Shown here one piece after another: positions 1 to 10,770 of a stretch of 64,000 nucleotides of DNA. Both the position numbers and the translations under genes were made by a program. This DNA is from Pleurodeles waltl (Eukaryota; Chordata; Amphibia; Caudata; Salamandridae): the NCBI RefSeq assembly GCF_031143425.1, contig NC_090451.1, forward strand, positions 667,244,508 through 667,308,507, read 5' to 3'. The first letter of the stretch is position 1. Each line of letters begins with the position of its first letter. The notes under the pieces were generated by a model that saw only the letters and a program-made list of their open reading frames with translations, was not told where the DNA came from and ran no database searches.

Positions 1-44
1 TACCAATTCCAAGTATTTTAAGGGGGGAGCCACAAGAAATGACT

Positions 45-415
45 CTGATTAGGTAACTGTGTACAATGTGACCAGTGACCCAATACCGCCAATCGACTTC
101 ATACTGTTGTGCCTGCTCGCACTGAGACCCATGGCCGCCATGCAGCTTGAAGGAGAGAGAAAAAAAAATAGTTTGCCCACAATGAATATCGGCAGTCGTG
201 CAATAATCCATGTAAAGGGGCAGTCTGCAAGGCATGACAAACTTCAAGGCTAGACAAACGTAAAGTATTTACCAATTACATCAAGTGATTTTTTTTTTTA
301 AAGGCAAGCCCATGAACAAGTGAAAGTGATGGGCGTGGTTAAAAGCCCACATTACTTAAAACAGGTCAAAGCACACTCAACCTAAAAAATGTATGGTATC
401 CTTTTCTCTTCTAAT
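45..415 (-). repeat. Interspersed repeat family R1, copy 1 (minus)
   Basis: The reverse complement of this stretch matches 10415-10770 over almost its full length, with numerous substitutions and small indels. Shared landmarks in order are a TTTTTAGGTTGAG start, TGGGCTTTTAACC, CGCCCA..CACT, GTTCATGGGCTTGCCTT, CTTTACGTTTGTC, GGATTATTGCAC, GCCGATA and GGCGG.TATGG. I do not recognise the family, and no coding frame is shared. It could be an old SINE or LINE tail, or a DNA transposon relic. Confidence 0.75.
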
Positions 416-870
416 TGCATGTTAGGTGGTGTGTACCTTAGTTCACAAATTCCTTTGTCTGGCCTCTGCTTGCATCCTCTGCTTTACATATAGGCTAGAG
501 ACCTCACACTGGGCAATTTTCAAGACCAGTCTGATGTTTGCTGCTCTCATAGTAAATGAACTACAAGTGCCAGCATACAAAAAATGGTTTATGCACATCT
601 TACATAGGCGAACTTGAGAGCTGTTCTTTACCAACAATTTGAACAGCATTCACCAAGCAGGGCCAGCAATAGATAAAACTTCTCTTGTTCACTGTCGACT
701 ACTTCCCAATTTACCTGAATTTTTTTCCCCTGGAGAGCACAACTCAGAATCAGGCTGTGATATATAATTAAGAAATGGATGTTACACATTTTTCGTATTA
801 GTATGACATTTCAGCACCCTCCAAATTTGAGTACCTTCATGCCAGGGTACCCAGGATTCTGTCACAGACA
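416..870. other. No recognisable feature
   Basis: AT-rich sequence with only short frames on either strand (under 70 codons), none with recognisable content. No clear repeat boundary seen. Confidence 0.6.
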
Positions 871-1070
871 GGAGCTAGTAGGATAGCTCAATGAAATGAA
901 TTAATTCACTAGCGAAATCTAGGTAAAAACTGAGTGTTAGTGGTTCAAATGCTGACTGGTCCACTCAAGCCATGCATCTTTCCAAGGTTTATAAAACGGT
1001 ACCATTGAGTTGATGAGCATCTTTTATTGCAGTGCTTTAAAGCGCATTTAATAAAGTGCTACATAAGAAA
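871..1070 (+). repeat. tRNA-derived SINE, copy 1
   Basis: The head resembles a pol III promoter: an A-box-like GGATAGCTCAATG and, about 55 bases later, a B-box-like GTGGTTCAAATGC. The body contains GGTCCACTCAAGCC and CCAAGGTTTATAAAA followed by a GTACCATTGAGT block. The tail contains GCGCATTTAATAAAGTGCT, like the tails shared by vertebrate CORE/L2-mobilised SINEs. The body aligns with the copy at 52862-53015. Confidence 0.7.
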
Positions 1071-2107
1071 TCGGTTATTGTTAACATGAAGGTATCAGAG
1101 GAACAAAATTGTCCTCAACACTAACCTAAAAAGGATGGATTTCTTAAGATACAGGCCCCTGGCTCATTTTGCGTTTTCCTACAGAAGAGAAGTTCAGGCA
1201 TCGTGTGGCCCCATTAGCCAATACACTTGGAAGCTAGGACTGCTGGGTAGCATTGTGGTTTCAAAAAAATTATCACTTTGGCATCCCAAATCTGAAAACG
1301 GTTCCAGCACTTCAATAATGCCCAAAGAAAAGTAGACAACACATTGTATGAGCCAGGACGTAACATAACAACTCCATCCCTCCTCCACAAACCAGGTACC
1401 CTCACGTTTCATATTTTCATGAGAAAGCTACTCACCAGTTCATGTTTTTTGTTTTTCACTCACAGCCAGTGTTGTACTATTATGAATTTAAGACTGAAAG
1501 TACCAGCAGGCAGAATAAAATCCTGGACTGGAGAAACTGCTTACTCAATATTCACTTCAGAACTTTCATGCTCCGTTGCAACATCTAGAAATCGAGAGCA
1601 CACAGTATTACATAAGAGTGCATTCTGCACATAGACCAACTTCCTGCACGGTCATTGCAGACACCACCTTTACTCTTGAACGTTTACCCTATAAAGTTTT
1701 ACGGTGCGTTTTTCTAAATATGTGTTTAATGGTATCAAAAGCAGGTCGACAACGTCCAGGATGCATTGCCAGGACTGGAAATTGTAATAGCCTGTTGTGT
1801 GCCGTTGCTCGAAATGTCAACAGTGCGAAGCATCCTCTGTGCACAAGCTTCCTGGCCTTTGACATCCCGGCTGCTCTAGGCACACAAAAGGCTGTGCCAC
1901 TTTGAGGGTGCCAATCTAGGTTTGGCCTACTTATACCAATGAGTCTTTTGTGTATATAAATTATGAAGGTGGTATCCTATTAATGCGTATATGATCTACA
2001 ACAATGCACAGTATCTGCTGAACGCGGGTTTCACACCACCCTCAACACCGCCCTGCTGTTGTCACTCCATGTTTTTTTTAAACGTGTTACACTAATTTCC
2101 TTCACCT
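1071..2107. other. No recognisable gene; flank of CpG island
   Basis: Ordinary AT-rich sequence. Frames up to 109 codons occur but overlap one another, lack recognisable motifs and have no splice-flanked structure. If the island at 2.1-2.4 kb drives a leftward gene, this would be its first intron: on the minus strand a short ATG-CAC-AGC-AG segment followed by a GTGAAG donor ends near 2108. Confidence 0.5.
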
Positions 2108-2395
2108 GCTGTGCATCTCTCGCGTAAGTCGCCGTCTCCGCCCTCGTTCGCCGCTCGAGGGTTCAACGTGAACGCGTCGTTTCGCGTGACAGAAAGGACC
2201 GGGGATCGCGTCAGGGCAAAGCACGCGCCGCCTCGCCACTTCCCGCCTCTTTTCCGCAAGCGCGTAGACTGCCGGTTACGTCACAAGCACGTCGCGCTAG
2301 CGTGACGTAAACGCAGAGTTACCAGCCAATCGGGGGAAGAAGGACTGAGCGTGGGCCGACGCAACGCTGGGGGTGACGTTATTGTCAAGGTGTGA
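2108..2395. promoter_or_regulatory. CpG-island promoter with CRE/ATF and CCAAT boxes
   Basis: A sharp, CpG-dense GC-rich island in an AT-rich surround. Visible sites are TTACGTCA (2276-2283), TGACGTAA (2303-2310), CCAAT (2326-2330) and TGACGTTA (2374-2381): three ATF/CREB-type elements within about 105 bases. There is no TATA box, typical of a housekeeping, often bidirectional, promoter. A minus-strand mini-exon with an ATG and a GTGAAG donor ends near 2108; a weaker GTGTGA donor lies on the plus strand near 2390. In human 1q21 SEMA6C neighbours TNFAIP8L2, SCNM1, LYSMD1 and GABPB2 (prior knowledge), so a neighbouring gene start is plausible, but no such coding exon was found here. Confidence 0.68.
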
Positions 2396-2767
2396 AGGGA
2401 GTGTTGCCCTAAATAATATTAAATCCTATTTTGTTAAAGTTTTCTTTTATCGTTGACTTATTCGGCTGTTACACGTTATGGGAGCATGTACTTTGTTAAG
2501 CCCTTATAGTTGTTTGAGCGTCTAGCGAGGAGAGCTTTGGAAATACGACGAGACCGCGGTCACAAGTTTGAGGCCGAGGGTGGTGCTGGTGCGAGATGCA
2601 GGTGTGCCTGTTATTATGTGCCACGTGTCACAGGTTTGGCTAACCCAGTTTAATGTAATTTTCACACCCCTTTTAGTCTGAAATATGTCACACTTTTCAG
2701 TGACTCCTGCTGATAACGCTTTTGTTCAGAATTCCAGTATGGTGTCACAAATCAGTTGACAGGATGT
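2396..2767. other. No recognisable feature
   Basis: AT-rich sequence downstream of the CpG island. No exon, repeat boundary or hairpin was recognised. Confidence 0.55.
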
Positions 2768-3111
2768 TAGGGTTACCAGAATTTTAAAGCCAAAAACCGG
2801 GACATTGCACAAAAATAGAAAGAAGAACTACAATTTTACTTAAACCGAGTGCTCAGAATGACAGCGCTAATCAACTTGGACTTACAAAGGAGGCAGTAAG
2901 AACATAAATGAAATTAAACCATTTTAAGCCTCTATTATGCCTTTAATTAAATTGCTTTCTTATCACAGGTGCTCACTAGCCCTGCTTTGGAAAATATAAA
3001 AAGGCACCTCCCACAGTTTTCAGTCGACCTTGTCTAAAAACCGGTACACGAGTTAAACTTCCCGAAATCTGGTGCAACAGCTGGTGAAATCCAGGATGCC
3101 TGGTCACCCTA
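2768..3111. mobile_element. hAT-type non-autonomous element, TAGGG family, copy 1
   Basis: A 344-base element bounded by imperfect terminal inverted repeats (left TAGGGTTACCAG, right CTGGTCACCCTA). The flanking octamers CAGGATGT (2760-2767) and CAGGATAT (3112-3119) agree at 7 of 8 positions, the size expected for hAT transposition. No transposase frame is present, so it is a MITE-like passenger. The reverse complement matches the element at 34204-34434, including GGTCGACT and TTTTCCAAAGCAGGG blocks. Confidence 0.85.
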
Positions 3112-3439
3112 CAGGATATAGCAATGTCTTAGTGTGTAGAGAATTCCCCTCTCGGCAAGCAGTGCCAGACCCTCTCACCAGAGAATAGCATATGTTTGTC
3201 AGCTGCAGCTCGGAGCTATGATGGACAGTAAAGACCCCCCTCTGTCAGATCAGTGAGTACCTCCATGAGATCCACCTTTATGCCATGGAAAGACTGCTGC
3301 TGTATCCCAATTCCTGGATCAACTCACTATGCAGGCTTGTGTTAAGCTGTATCTTGTGCTCAGACATGGAGTTTTGAGACTGTCGATCACAGGCATAATG
3401 TGGCCAGTAAGAAAGAACTCTGCAGTTAAAGCAACTGAT

Positions 3440-4085
3440 TCACGGAGGTAAGGAAGATGTCAACCTTATAATACAGCTCTAGTGAAGGACTGAGAATGCC
3501 ATCGGCCTGCACACACAGACCAGTGTTTGGGTGCAAAACTAGGACTGAAATTGGTAATCACAGTGGCACCTAGTAGTGTGACCTGGGTTCAGGTCTTCGG
3601 ACTGTAAATAGATTGGGGCTGGTGCAGGGGGTAGTTCAGGCTTCAGATGTACATACAGTTTTTGGTAGGGAGTAGGTCCTGACTAGCAAAAAAAACACCT
3701 TTTGGTGCAAACTGGGTGCACCATTTCAGACTTAACGCATCATGGATGGTGCATGGCTGGGACTGCTTCAGCGGGGGAACACACTCACTTTGGGGTGAGA
3801 TGGGCCTTATGCACTACAAAGTCATCTTGCTGTGTGAGGTTGGTTCAGAACTTCACATGTTAATACAGTGGATTGTGTGGGGCTGTGACTGGCCTCATTC
3901 TGCACACACAGCTCCTGTTGAGATCCAGTATTGGGCCAGAACTTATAAACGACATATTCACTTGTGGCAGTGTAAGCTGCTCGTAATGCTTCATAATATG
4001 CTCATTGGATTGAGTAGGGATGGGAATCATCTCAGTATGTACACACAGGTCGTGTTGGGGTACAGGCATCAATAGCTCCACATAA
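3440..4085. repeat. Degenerate tandem repeat
   Basis: Related phrases recur at irregular spacing: forms of GGTTCAGAACTTCACATG, ATGTACATACAG, GTACACACAGG and CACACACAGCTCC. This suggests an old, decayed tandem array. Frames of 119 (+) and 93 (-) codons arise within it and are not considered genes. The stretch before it (3112-3439) shows nothing distinctive. Confidence 0.4.
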
Positions 4086-4679
4086 ACACCTAGTTTTGTG
4101 GGCTGTTTCGAGGGACAGGGCCTTACCTTACCCATCCACATGTTTTTAGGGGCTGATGCAGCTATGTGAGAGACCTAAGCCTACAAATTCCTAATGCTTG
4201 GTTGAATGTCATACAGGAACCGTTACGCCACTTATGCCTAGAGTGTGATTTACACGCTTCCACTTCTTAAGCTCGAAATCCCACAGCCTCGGGAGTCTTA
4301 TATGTAAACAATTCCAATTTTAGAATATGTATCCATGGAGTAATGTACATGTCTTAGTTGGAATTCTCCCCCCACCCCCCCCTTCATAATATTCACATCG
4401 GTTCCTTCTGTTTTCTTCACCCTCTCAGCGTAGCCTGCAAAGGCTTCGGGCAACACAAAAGTATAAACCAAGGCCCGCAAGCATCAATTTGTAATAGAAG
4501 ACATTCTGTAAGAAGCTATTTTTTTTTATCTCACCTTGATATATTGCCCAATTATTTCTGCCAAGAACAGCACATACACAGCTTCATAAAGCCTTCGTTT
4601 ACATTCAACTTAAGGAAAGGTTGCTTCCCATAAAGATGAAACAGACTGAGTTCAAGTGAAATTACAAAGAGGGGCTTCT

Positions 4680-5230
4680 CTCCGGGACAGTGTAGGAAAT
4701 AGCACAACTTTAGGCAAGATCAGACATCAAGGTGATATTTTTCCCCATGAGGACTGTTGCCCGGACAGACCGCAAGACACTTTGACATAGCCTGAGGTTT
4801 TTTTTGCAAATGAATGAGTGCTTTCCAGAATTGATTGAGGCTGCACAAGTGAGATCGCAGGGTGTTGGTGGCCCTCAAGACCAAGTAAGAGGCTCCTTTG
4901 CAGTCTAAGAAAACGCATTATGTAGTGTGAGGTCACATTTAATGAGGACTCTGCACAATATAGAGTGACATCATAACTCGTGAAGAGACTGTTTCTAAGG
5001 ACAGGCTCGGAGACTACACAATACAAGCTGAGAACACTGCACTACGAGAGACTGCTTCTTTGAACAGACAGACGTACTGTGTAACACGATGAGATCACAG
5101 TTGGAAAAAAGGCTGCTTCCTTTGATATGCTCACAGATGGCACAATACAGAGTGAAATCACAACCTAGAGCCTATTCCCTGTGTCGGTTTAGGAGACATG
5201 CTCAATAGGGAGTAAAGTCCGAGATGTTAC
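4680..5230. repeat. Degenerate tandem repeat, unit about 60-70 bases
   Basis: Successive segments carry GAGACTGTTTCTAAGGACAG, GAGACTGCTTCTTTGAACAG and AGGCTGCTTCCTTTGATATG, each followed by an ACACAATA/GAGATCACA-like part. Units are strongly diverged. The 99-codon minus-strand frame here is a by-product. The flanks 4086-4679 and 5231-6239 contain nothing I can support. Confidence 0.55.
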
Positions 5231-6277
5231 TGCTCAGGGCTCTAAAATCATATACTTTTGACCATGACACCCGCTGAGCCACTCAGCTTTTCAGCCAAAA
5301 ACGCTTTGCATTCTAAGCTGTTTTAGGACTGTTTCAATACCATAACGTTGCTGCGTAATAACCAGATTCGGATATTCATCTAATTACATGGAAATAACTG
5401 CTTTGCTGTACCTTTGACAGCGTCATTCGCATTGTCACTCATCAGTCACAGAACACATAAAAAATACAGATGTTGCACATACAGAAAACATGGAAATGGC
5501 ACATAGGGACAATACAAATTTGGCTGCTGCAGTTTGCAAACTGGGCGATTCAGTGAACGTCTGTGGAACCATGTTGGTTTTTAGAAGGGTTTACTTTATT
5601 GAAAAAAAGTGACACGGCCACACACTGGGGAGAGTTGATGGAAATGTGTATGGGGAACTTGGGAAATCCTTGGCACGCTCCTGACACAGGCTATGGCTGT
5701 CTTGCAGAACTCTCCAATTTACCTGTTCCAGGGTCTAATCAAGTCCAGGGTTTTTTCCTTTGCATCGTGCCTTTTTAGGCACGTTGATCCAGTTAAAGCA
5801 GTGCTACAAATCATCCGAATGGACTGAGCCTCTTACACATGGATCTGGGAAACTCTGGCCTTGCGATCCTGGTCCTTGAATTTACACGCTGAGAGTTTTG
5901 TGCCCTGCATGAATTATTTTACTCTAAAAATTAATACTGTGTGGCTTAAAATTATTTACCATAGGAACTGCATTTGCTTTCTTACATTAGGGACTTTGGG
6001 CAGTTTCCATATAGAGTGTCCTTTTAAAGAGAAACTGCGCTTATGGAGAAGTGTACACCTTATCTATAAAATGGGTCTCTAGCACTTCCCCATGATTAAT
6101 ATCCTATTACACCCACCCTCTAGCATCCTCTCACAGGGTTCATGTGCACCAAAACGTACTCTTGCAGAGCAGATGTTGTGTGCTGGGATCTGTTATGAAA
6201 AGGAGATCTAATCCTGGAAAGGCGGTGCTATCTAGGGGACTAAATATTGGTCAAGTGCTGAAGATATGCTACAGTGC

Positions 6278-6700
6278 AGCAGATGTAGATTAGCAATGAG
6301 GGTGCCGGTCTAGAGGAGCAGATGTAGTCTAGTAATGGAGATTAGTTTCTCGAGGAGCAATTGTGGTCTAGTAATAGAGATTCGGTTCCACAGGAGCAAC
6401 TGTAGCCTGGTACTGGAGATTAGTTTCTAGAGGAGCAGATGTAGACCGGTAATGTAGATGCAGTTCTATAGGAGAAGATGTAGTCTAGTAATGGAGATTC
6501 GTTTCTAGAGGAGCAAATGCAGTCTGATAATGGAGATTTATTTTTACAGGAGCAGATGTGGTCTAGTAATGGAGATGCAGTTCTAGAGGAGCAGATGTGG
6601 TCTAGTAATGGAGATGCAGTTCTAGAGGAGCAGATGTGGTCTATTAATGGAGATTCATTTCTGAGGAGCAGATGTAGCCTAATGAAGTGGAAGTGGTTAT
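6278..6700. repeat. 39-bp minisatellite, about 11 units
   Basis: The unit contains GAGCAGATGTGGTCTAGTAA followed by TGGAGATGCAGTTCTAGAG. The phrase AGCAGATG (or a variant) begins at 6278, 6317, 6356, 6395, 6434, 6473, 6512, 6551, 6590 and 6629, exactly 39 apart. The central units are nearly identical and the outer ones diverged. Because 39 is a multiple of three, frames stay open on both strands (106 and 61 codons) with obvious peptide repeats; these are not genes. Confidence 0.93.
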
Positions 6701-6705
6701 AGAAG

Positions 6706-8670
6706 CCCAGAAGTGCCTGGCAATACTGTGCCTTGCACATGTTTGTTTATATTTTCATATATATGACCTAGTCGGGGAGCTATAGTCCAGTATAGATGTT
6801 TTGCCTCTTACTTTATATGTGTTGAGGACATGTAGTTCTGTAGATGAAGACTAGTGCTGAGTATGAGGCCTAGAGCTAAAGATGTGGCCTTGTAAGGGAG
6901 ATGTGGATTACAGGAATAGACATTAATTTGTGTAGGAGATGTAAGATGGCTTTGAGTGGGAGAGTTGGTTTGTTGGAGATCTACAAAAATGGCAGACGCG
7001 TAGTTGAGGACAAACTAGCAGACAGAAGGGCTACTTGTGCTTTCTCATGTGTAGCTCGAGGCAAATGCATTACCTCACCGGTCCTCGGTTATATGTAAGC
7101 TTTTAAAATTCGAAGCACTCAGAAATGGCGGTCACTAGGGTTATACCCCACTTCAAATTTTGAGATTACGTTTTAAAGCTTGAGGCCCATTGTGTTCTGG
7201 ACTCTATACTAGCAGGGTCAGATCGCCTCATCCACACAGAACACACAGTATCTCACTCCTTAACGTTTATGGGCAGATTGTCCCTGAGAGAGGAGTTATT
7301 TTTCAGCTTTGGTTTACTTTTATTTCTTTATCCATATAAAGAATGTGCCTGAATAATTCACAATATGCTGTTCTGGTCACATAAGGGCAAAGGGGCGCAT
7401 TCTGCTGTCAGTTGATGCCCAATCACATACATAAGACCCCACCAACCTCATTTGGACTCGCCTTCGTGTGTGTTTCACCCTTTTGAAAGCATGTACCTTA
7501 TATGAAATGCACACTCTTAAGATAGCGTTTACTTCATCTGTATGGAAAACATGGAATTGCATCTGTTTGCCTAGAATTCACCTACAGGAGGAGCTGGAAA
7601 GAACTGACAGCCGGACTACGGTGAGAGATAAATGGGCCTTGGACTTAGGCCAAAACGTAAGAGACGACATAGGGATCTATTGCTGCTCACAAACACAGCG
7701 TGTTGGCAAAACACCAAACTAGTGCATTTTACATTTTTATATAGGGTTTACTCTGTTGTGCATGCAGAGCCGGGGGCACACAACTAACACACGGTGTCAA
7801 ATATATAACACTCCAGAGATGTGGTTGTTTTTTTCTGTCTAGCATGGGAGTGCCTAATGACAGATCAATACTGGAGACAAATCTTCAATAAACTAGCATG
7901 ATAGGTGACACCATGGACCCTGCACCATTGCTAGCCTTGCTAGGGTGGGATCTGGAATATTTCCACCCCCCCCCCCAAAAAAAAAAAAGTTCATTGTACT
8001 AGCATTGCTGCTGGGGAACCAAGGAGTGGTAGTGTGCTAGGGTAGAGGCAGGTCGCTTAAAGGTGATAGTTGGGTGAAGTATCTAGTATGGTGTAATAGT
8101 CCGTCGGAGATAAACGGTCAACTACTACCTCTGCAGTCCAGACCCGGAAGACATTGGGGACCATCGAAGGTAATGCTTAATGTCAGAGACCGCTGACTCG
8201 AGCATCAGCAGTAGTGCACTGCCATCACAGACCTAATGCCAAAGGTAATGTCGGCCTGTCCGTGCACTTCCCACAATAATGCTGGTGAATAATTTCAGGC
8301 TCTCATTACGTTAATGAGCTGCTGATAGACTATTTTGTTCTGGAAGACAACCATATGTAACAGATTGAACTTGACCTTCATTCCTGTGCGATTCTAGAAT
8401 ATAAATAATTAGAAAAAAAAAGATGTATTCTCTACAGAATGTGCACTACATTTCTGCCTCAGTTTTCATTGTAGAATAGGTGTTGTATACTTTTGCTTTC
8501 CTTGTAAAATTCCTGCCCCCGCAGTTGTGTGCTGCGCTGTCCATAAGGAATCCACATAACGTACAGCTAGTGTGCAGTTCATGCTTTCTGTTGAGTGTGT
8601 GCATTAAGTCGGAGAGTTTATATGTCCTCTTTACAGGGCCATTGGAACTTTGCAGCAGGAGATGACTAAA
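6706..8670. other. No gene recognised; simple tracts
   Basis: Unremarkable AT-rich sequence with a C9-11/A11 junction near 7967-7988. The longest frame is 84 codons (7468-7722, +), without recognisable motifs or codon bias. Confidence 0.5.
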
Positions 8671-8674
8671 TTAT

Positions 8675-9048
8675 GACTCAAGAAAATGCTAATTTTGCAG
8701 CATAATGTGGCAATTTTTTTTTCTTTCTTTTTTTTTCTTTCTTTTTTTTTTTAAAATATTATATTGTTTGCCCAACGTTTCACCTCATTATTACCAGTTT
8801 AAGAACCATATACATCAATAAGCAACTGAGAGATGACCACTCAACTTTTGCAACAGGCTTCCACTGCGTAGGGACATATGTTGCCCTGTATTAGTAACTT
8901 TTGCTCCATGTGAGCTAGTAACAGTATTTTTAGGACTAAAACTATCATTTATGCAGCGACTAGTGGATTATGTGGCAAACGCAGCAAATTCATATTCTTG
9001 CAGAAAATTCTGCGGCCACAGAATCAAATAATACCAGTTGCCCTGTCT
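8675..9048 (+). repeat. Interspersed repeat family R2, copy 1
   Basis: One of three same-strand copies (also about 31425-31805 and 35435-35785). Shared landmarks are a start rich in AATTTTGCAGCATAATGTGG, AATAAGCAACTGAGAGATGA, CCACTCAACTTTTG, a GGATTATGTGGCAAA block, and the end AATA.TTCCAGTTGCCCTG. A C/T simple tract (8707-8752) has expanded inside this copy. The family is not one I recognise and has no shared coding frame. Confidence 0.75.
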
Positions 9049-10414
9049 ATAGACTGTGTGCAGTGATGCCGTTTTCTCCTCAAAATGTGAACCCTACATC
9101 TGTGGTCTTATATGCTCCTTAATTTATGAGAACATGGCGTCTGTATACCTGCACATCCTTTATTAGGTTGTGTGCTCCCTACATAGCTGCTATCTTGCAG
9201 TTTTATATGGCGAAATCTTCCTCCAGGCCATAGTGTTTTCTGTGAAAACCAGACCAGAAACCGGATCCGAACTTGGTTCCCTAACTTCAGAGTCGGGTGT
9301 TCTGGCTTATAGGCTACATTTCCACCTACTGCGTCACTTAGTGCATGTAGGATATGAGTTCGTGCAAGCTGTTAGAAGCGTCATCTCTGTATACTCTGTA
9401 GAATGTACACAGTCATCATTTTACTTGTGTAAATAACTTGCATACAAGTATGGATCTGCATACTGCATTCATGTCTGACATACAGAATCTGCCCACTGGG
9501 CCGGTTTGGACCTGTTGGGTGTGTGCAATACTCTGTGTACGTTCTTGTATCCTAAAGAATGTGTACCCAGGAACGTTGTACCAGTGTGTGCCCTGTACAT
9601 CTGTTTGCCTGTGTTATGCTTTCCGTATGTCTGTATTCAACTAGTGGAATGTACCCCTCATGTACGTTACTTATGTGATTTTTATTCACCGTACATAAAG
9701 TTTGATTAAGATATGTAAAGGTCTTCTATCGAGGTGTAAATTTGGTATTTTGTGTTGAGATATTCTTTATTGCAGCCAGGATTATGGCCTTTTTTTACTA
9801 TTTTACAAATCCGTATTATTTTATTTCTCCTTGTTTCAAGAATCAGATTTACTCCCTTGATCTATTTGTTGGAATATTTTTCACTGATATAATTTATATT
9901 CTGAAATATCGATTCACAGATCCTTAGTGGTCGGGAGCCCAATGTGCATAAAATGTGTAATCTTCGCCAACAAGGTGATAGGCTGATTCTGAAGCCAGCT
10001 TTTATGTTGCAGTTGAACTTTATTGTAAACCTTTGTACCAAGTGGACAGATTTTTGTAAATGTAGTCAAGGGGGTGCCTCTGGTGGTTCTCTGAGAAAGC
10101 ACAATCCCTGCAAATGTTTGGAACAATCACGAGGGTTCAAACCAAAAATGCACTGTACTTAATTAAAAAAAAAACACTTTAATTGTACGTTTCATGCGTG
10201 CAAGGAGTGCTGAAAACCCCATTTATTTCTGATAAGTTGCACATCTTGCCCAATTCTCTGGATTGTACAACTGTGGATCAACCACAGATGTAAGTCTAGG
10301 GTAAATAGAAATAGATTGAAATGACAATTTTTCTGAACTTTCTCTTTGAAACTTTCTTAAGCACCAAAATGCACGCAACTATGCATCTTCTAGACGTAAG
10401 AGTATGATGCATAG
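9049..10414. other. No gene recognised
   Basis: AT-rich sequence; from about 9160 to 9690 GTAC-containing words recur (GTGTACC, TGTACAT, TGTACG), possibly an ancient decayed repeat. Frames of 60-88 codons overlap one another without recognisable content. Confidence 0.4.
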
Positions 10415-10770
10415 ATTATGCACTTTTTAGGTTGAGCGTGCAAGCGCTCTAGCTTGTTGTAATCTATCTGTGGGCTTTTAACCGCGCCCACCACTCGCCC
10501 ATCACTATCAATAGTTCATGGGCTTGCCTTTCAAAAATCCTTTTATCATTCGTAAATGCTTTACGTTTGTCCCTCCTTGGGACAGTTTTGTTACCGCCCT
10601 GGCTATCGAGCCTGTGACGTGGATAATTGCACATTTGCCGATACGTTTGACTGCGAGTGAACCTATTTTTCTTTTTGTGTCTGTCCTTCACGCTCACGGC
10701 GGCTATGGCGCTTTGAATTGGCTTGCTTATTGCAACCATTTAACTTTTTATATTTAATTTATGTGCCATG
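10415..10770 (+). repeat. Interspersed repeat family R1, copy 2 (plus)
   Basis: Inverted relative to the copy at 45-415 and alignable along its length from CTTTTTAGGTTGAG through GGGCTTTTAACC, GTTCATGGGCTTGCCTT, GCTTTACGTTTGTC and GGATAATTGCAC to GGCGGCTATGG. Minor frames (79 and 91 codons) are not conserved between the copies. Confidence 0.75.

Noticed and set aside
871..1070. Possible functional tRNA gene
   Set aside because: A- and B-box-like words are present but the sequence cannot fold as a cloverleaf, and a SINE body follows; a second copy lies at 52.9 kb.
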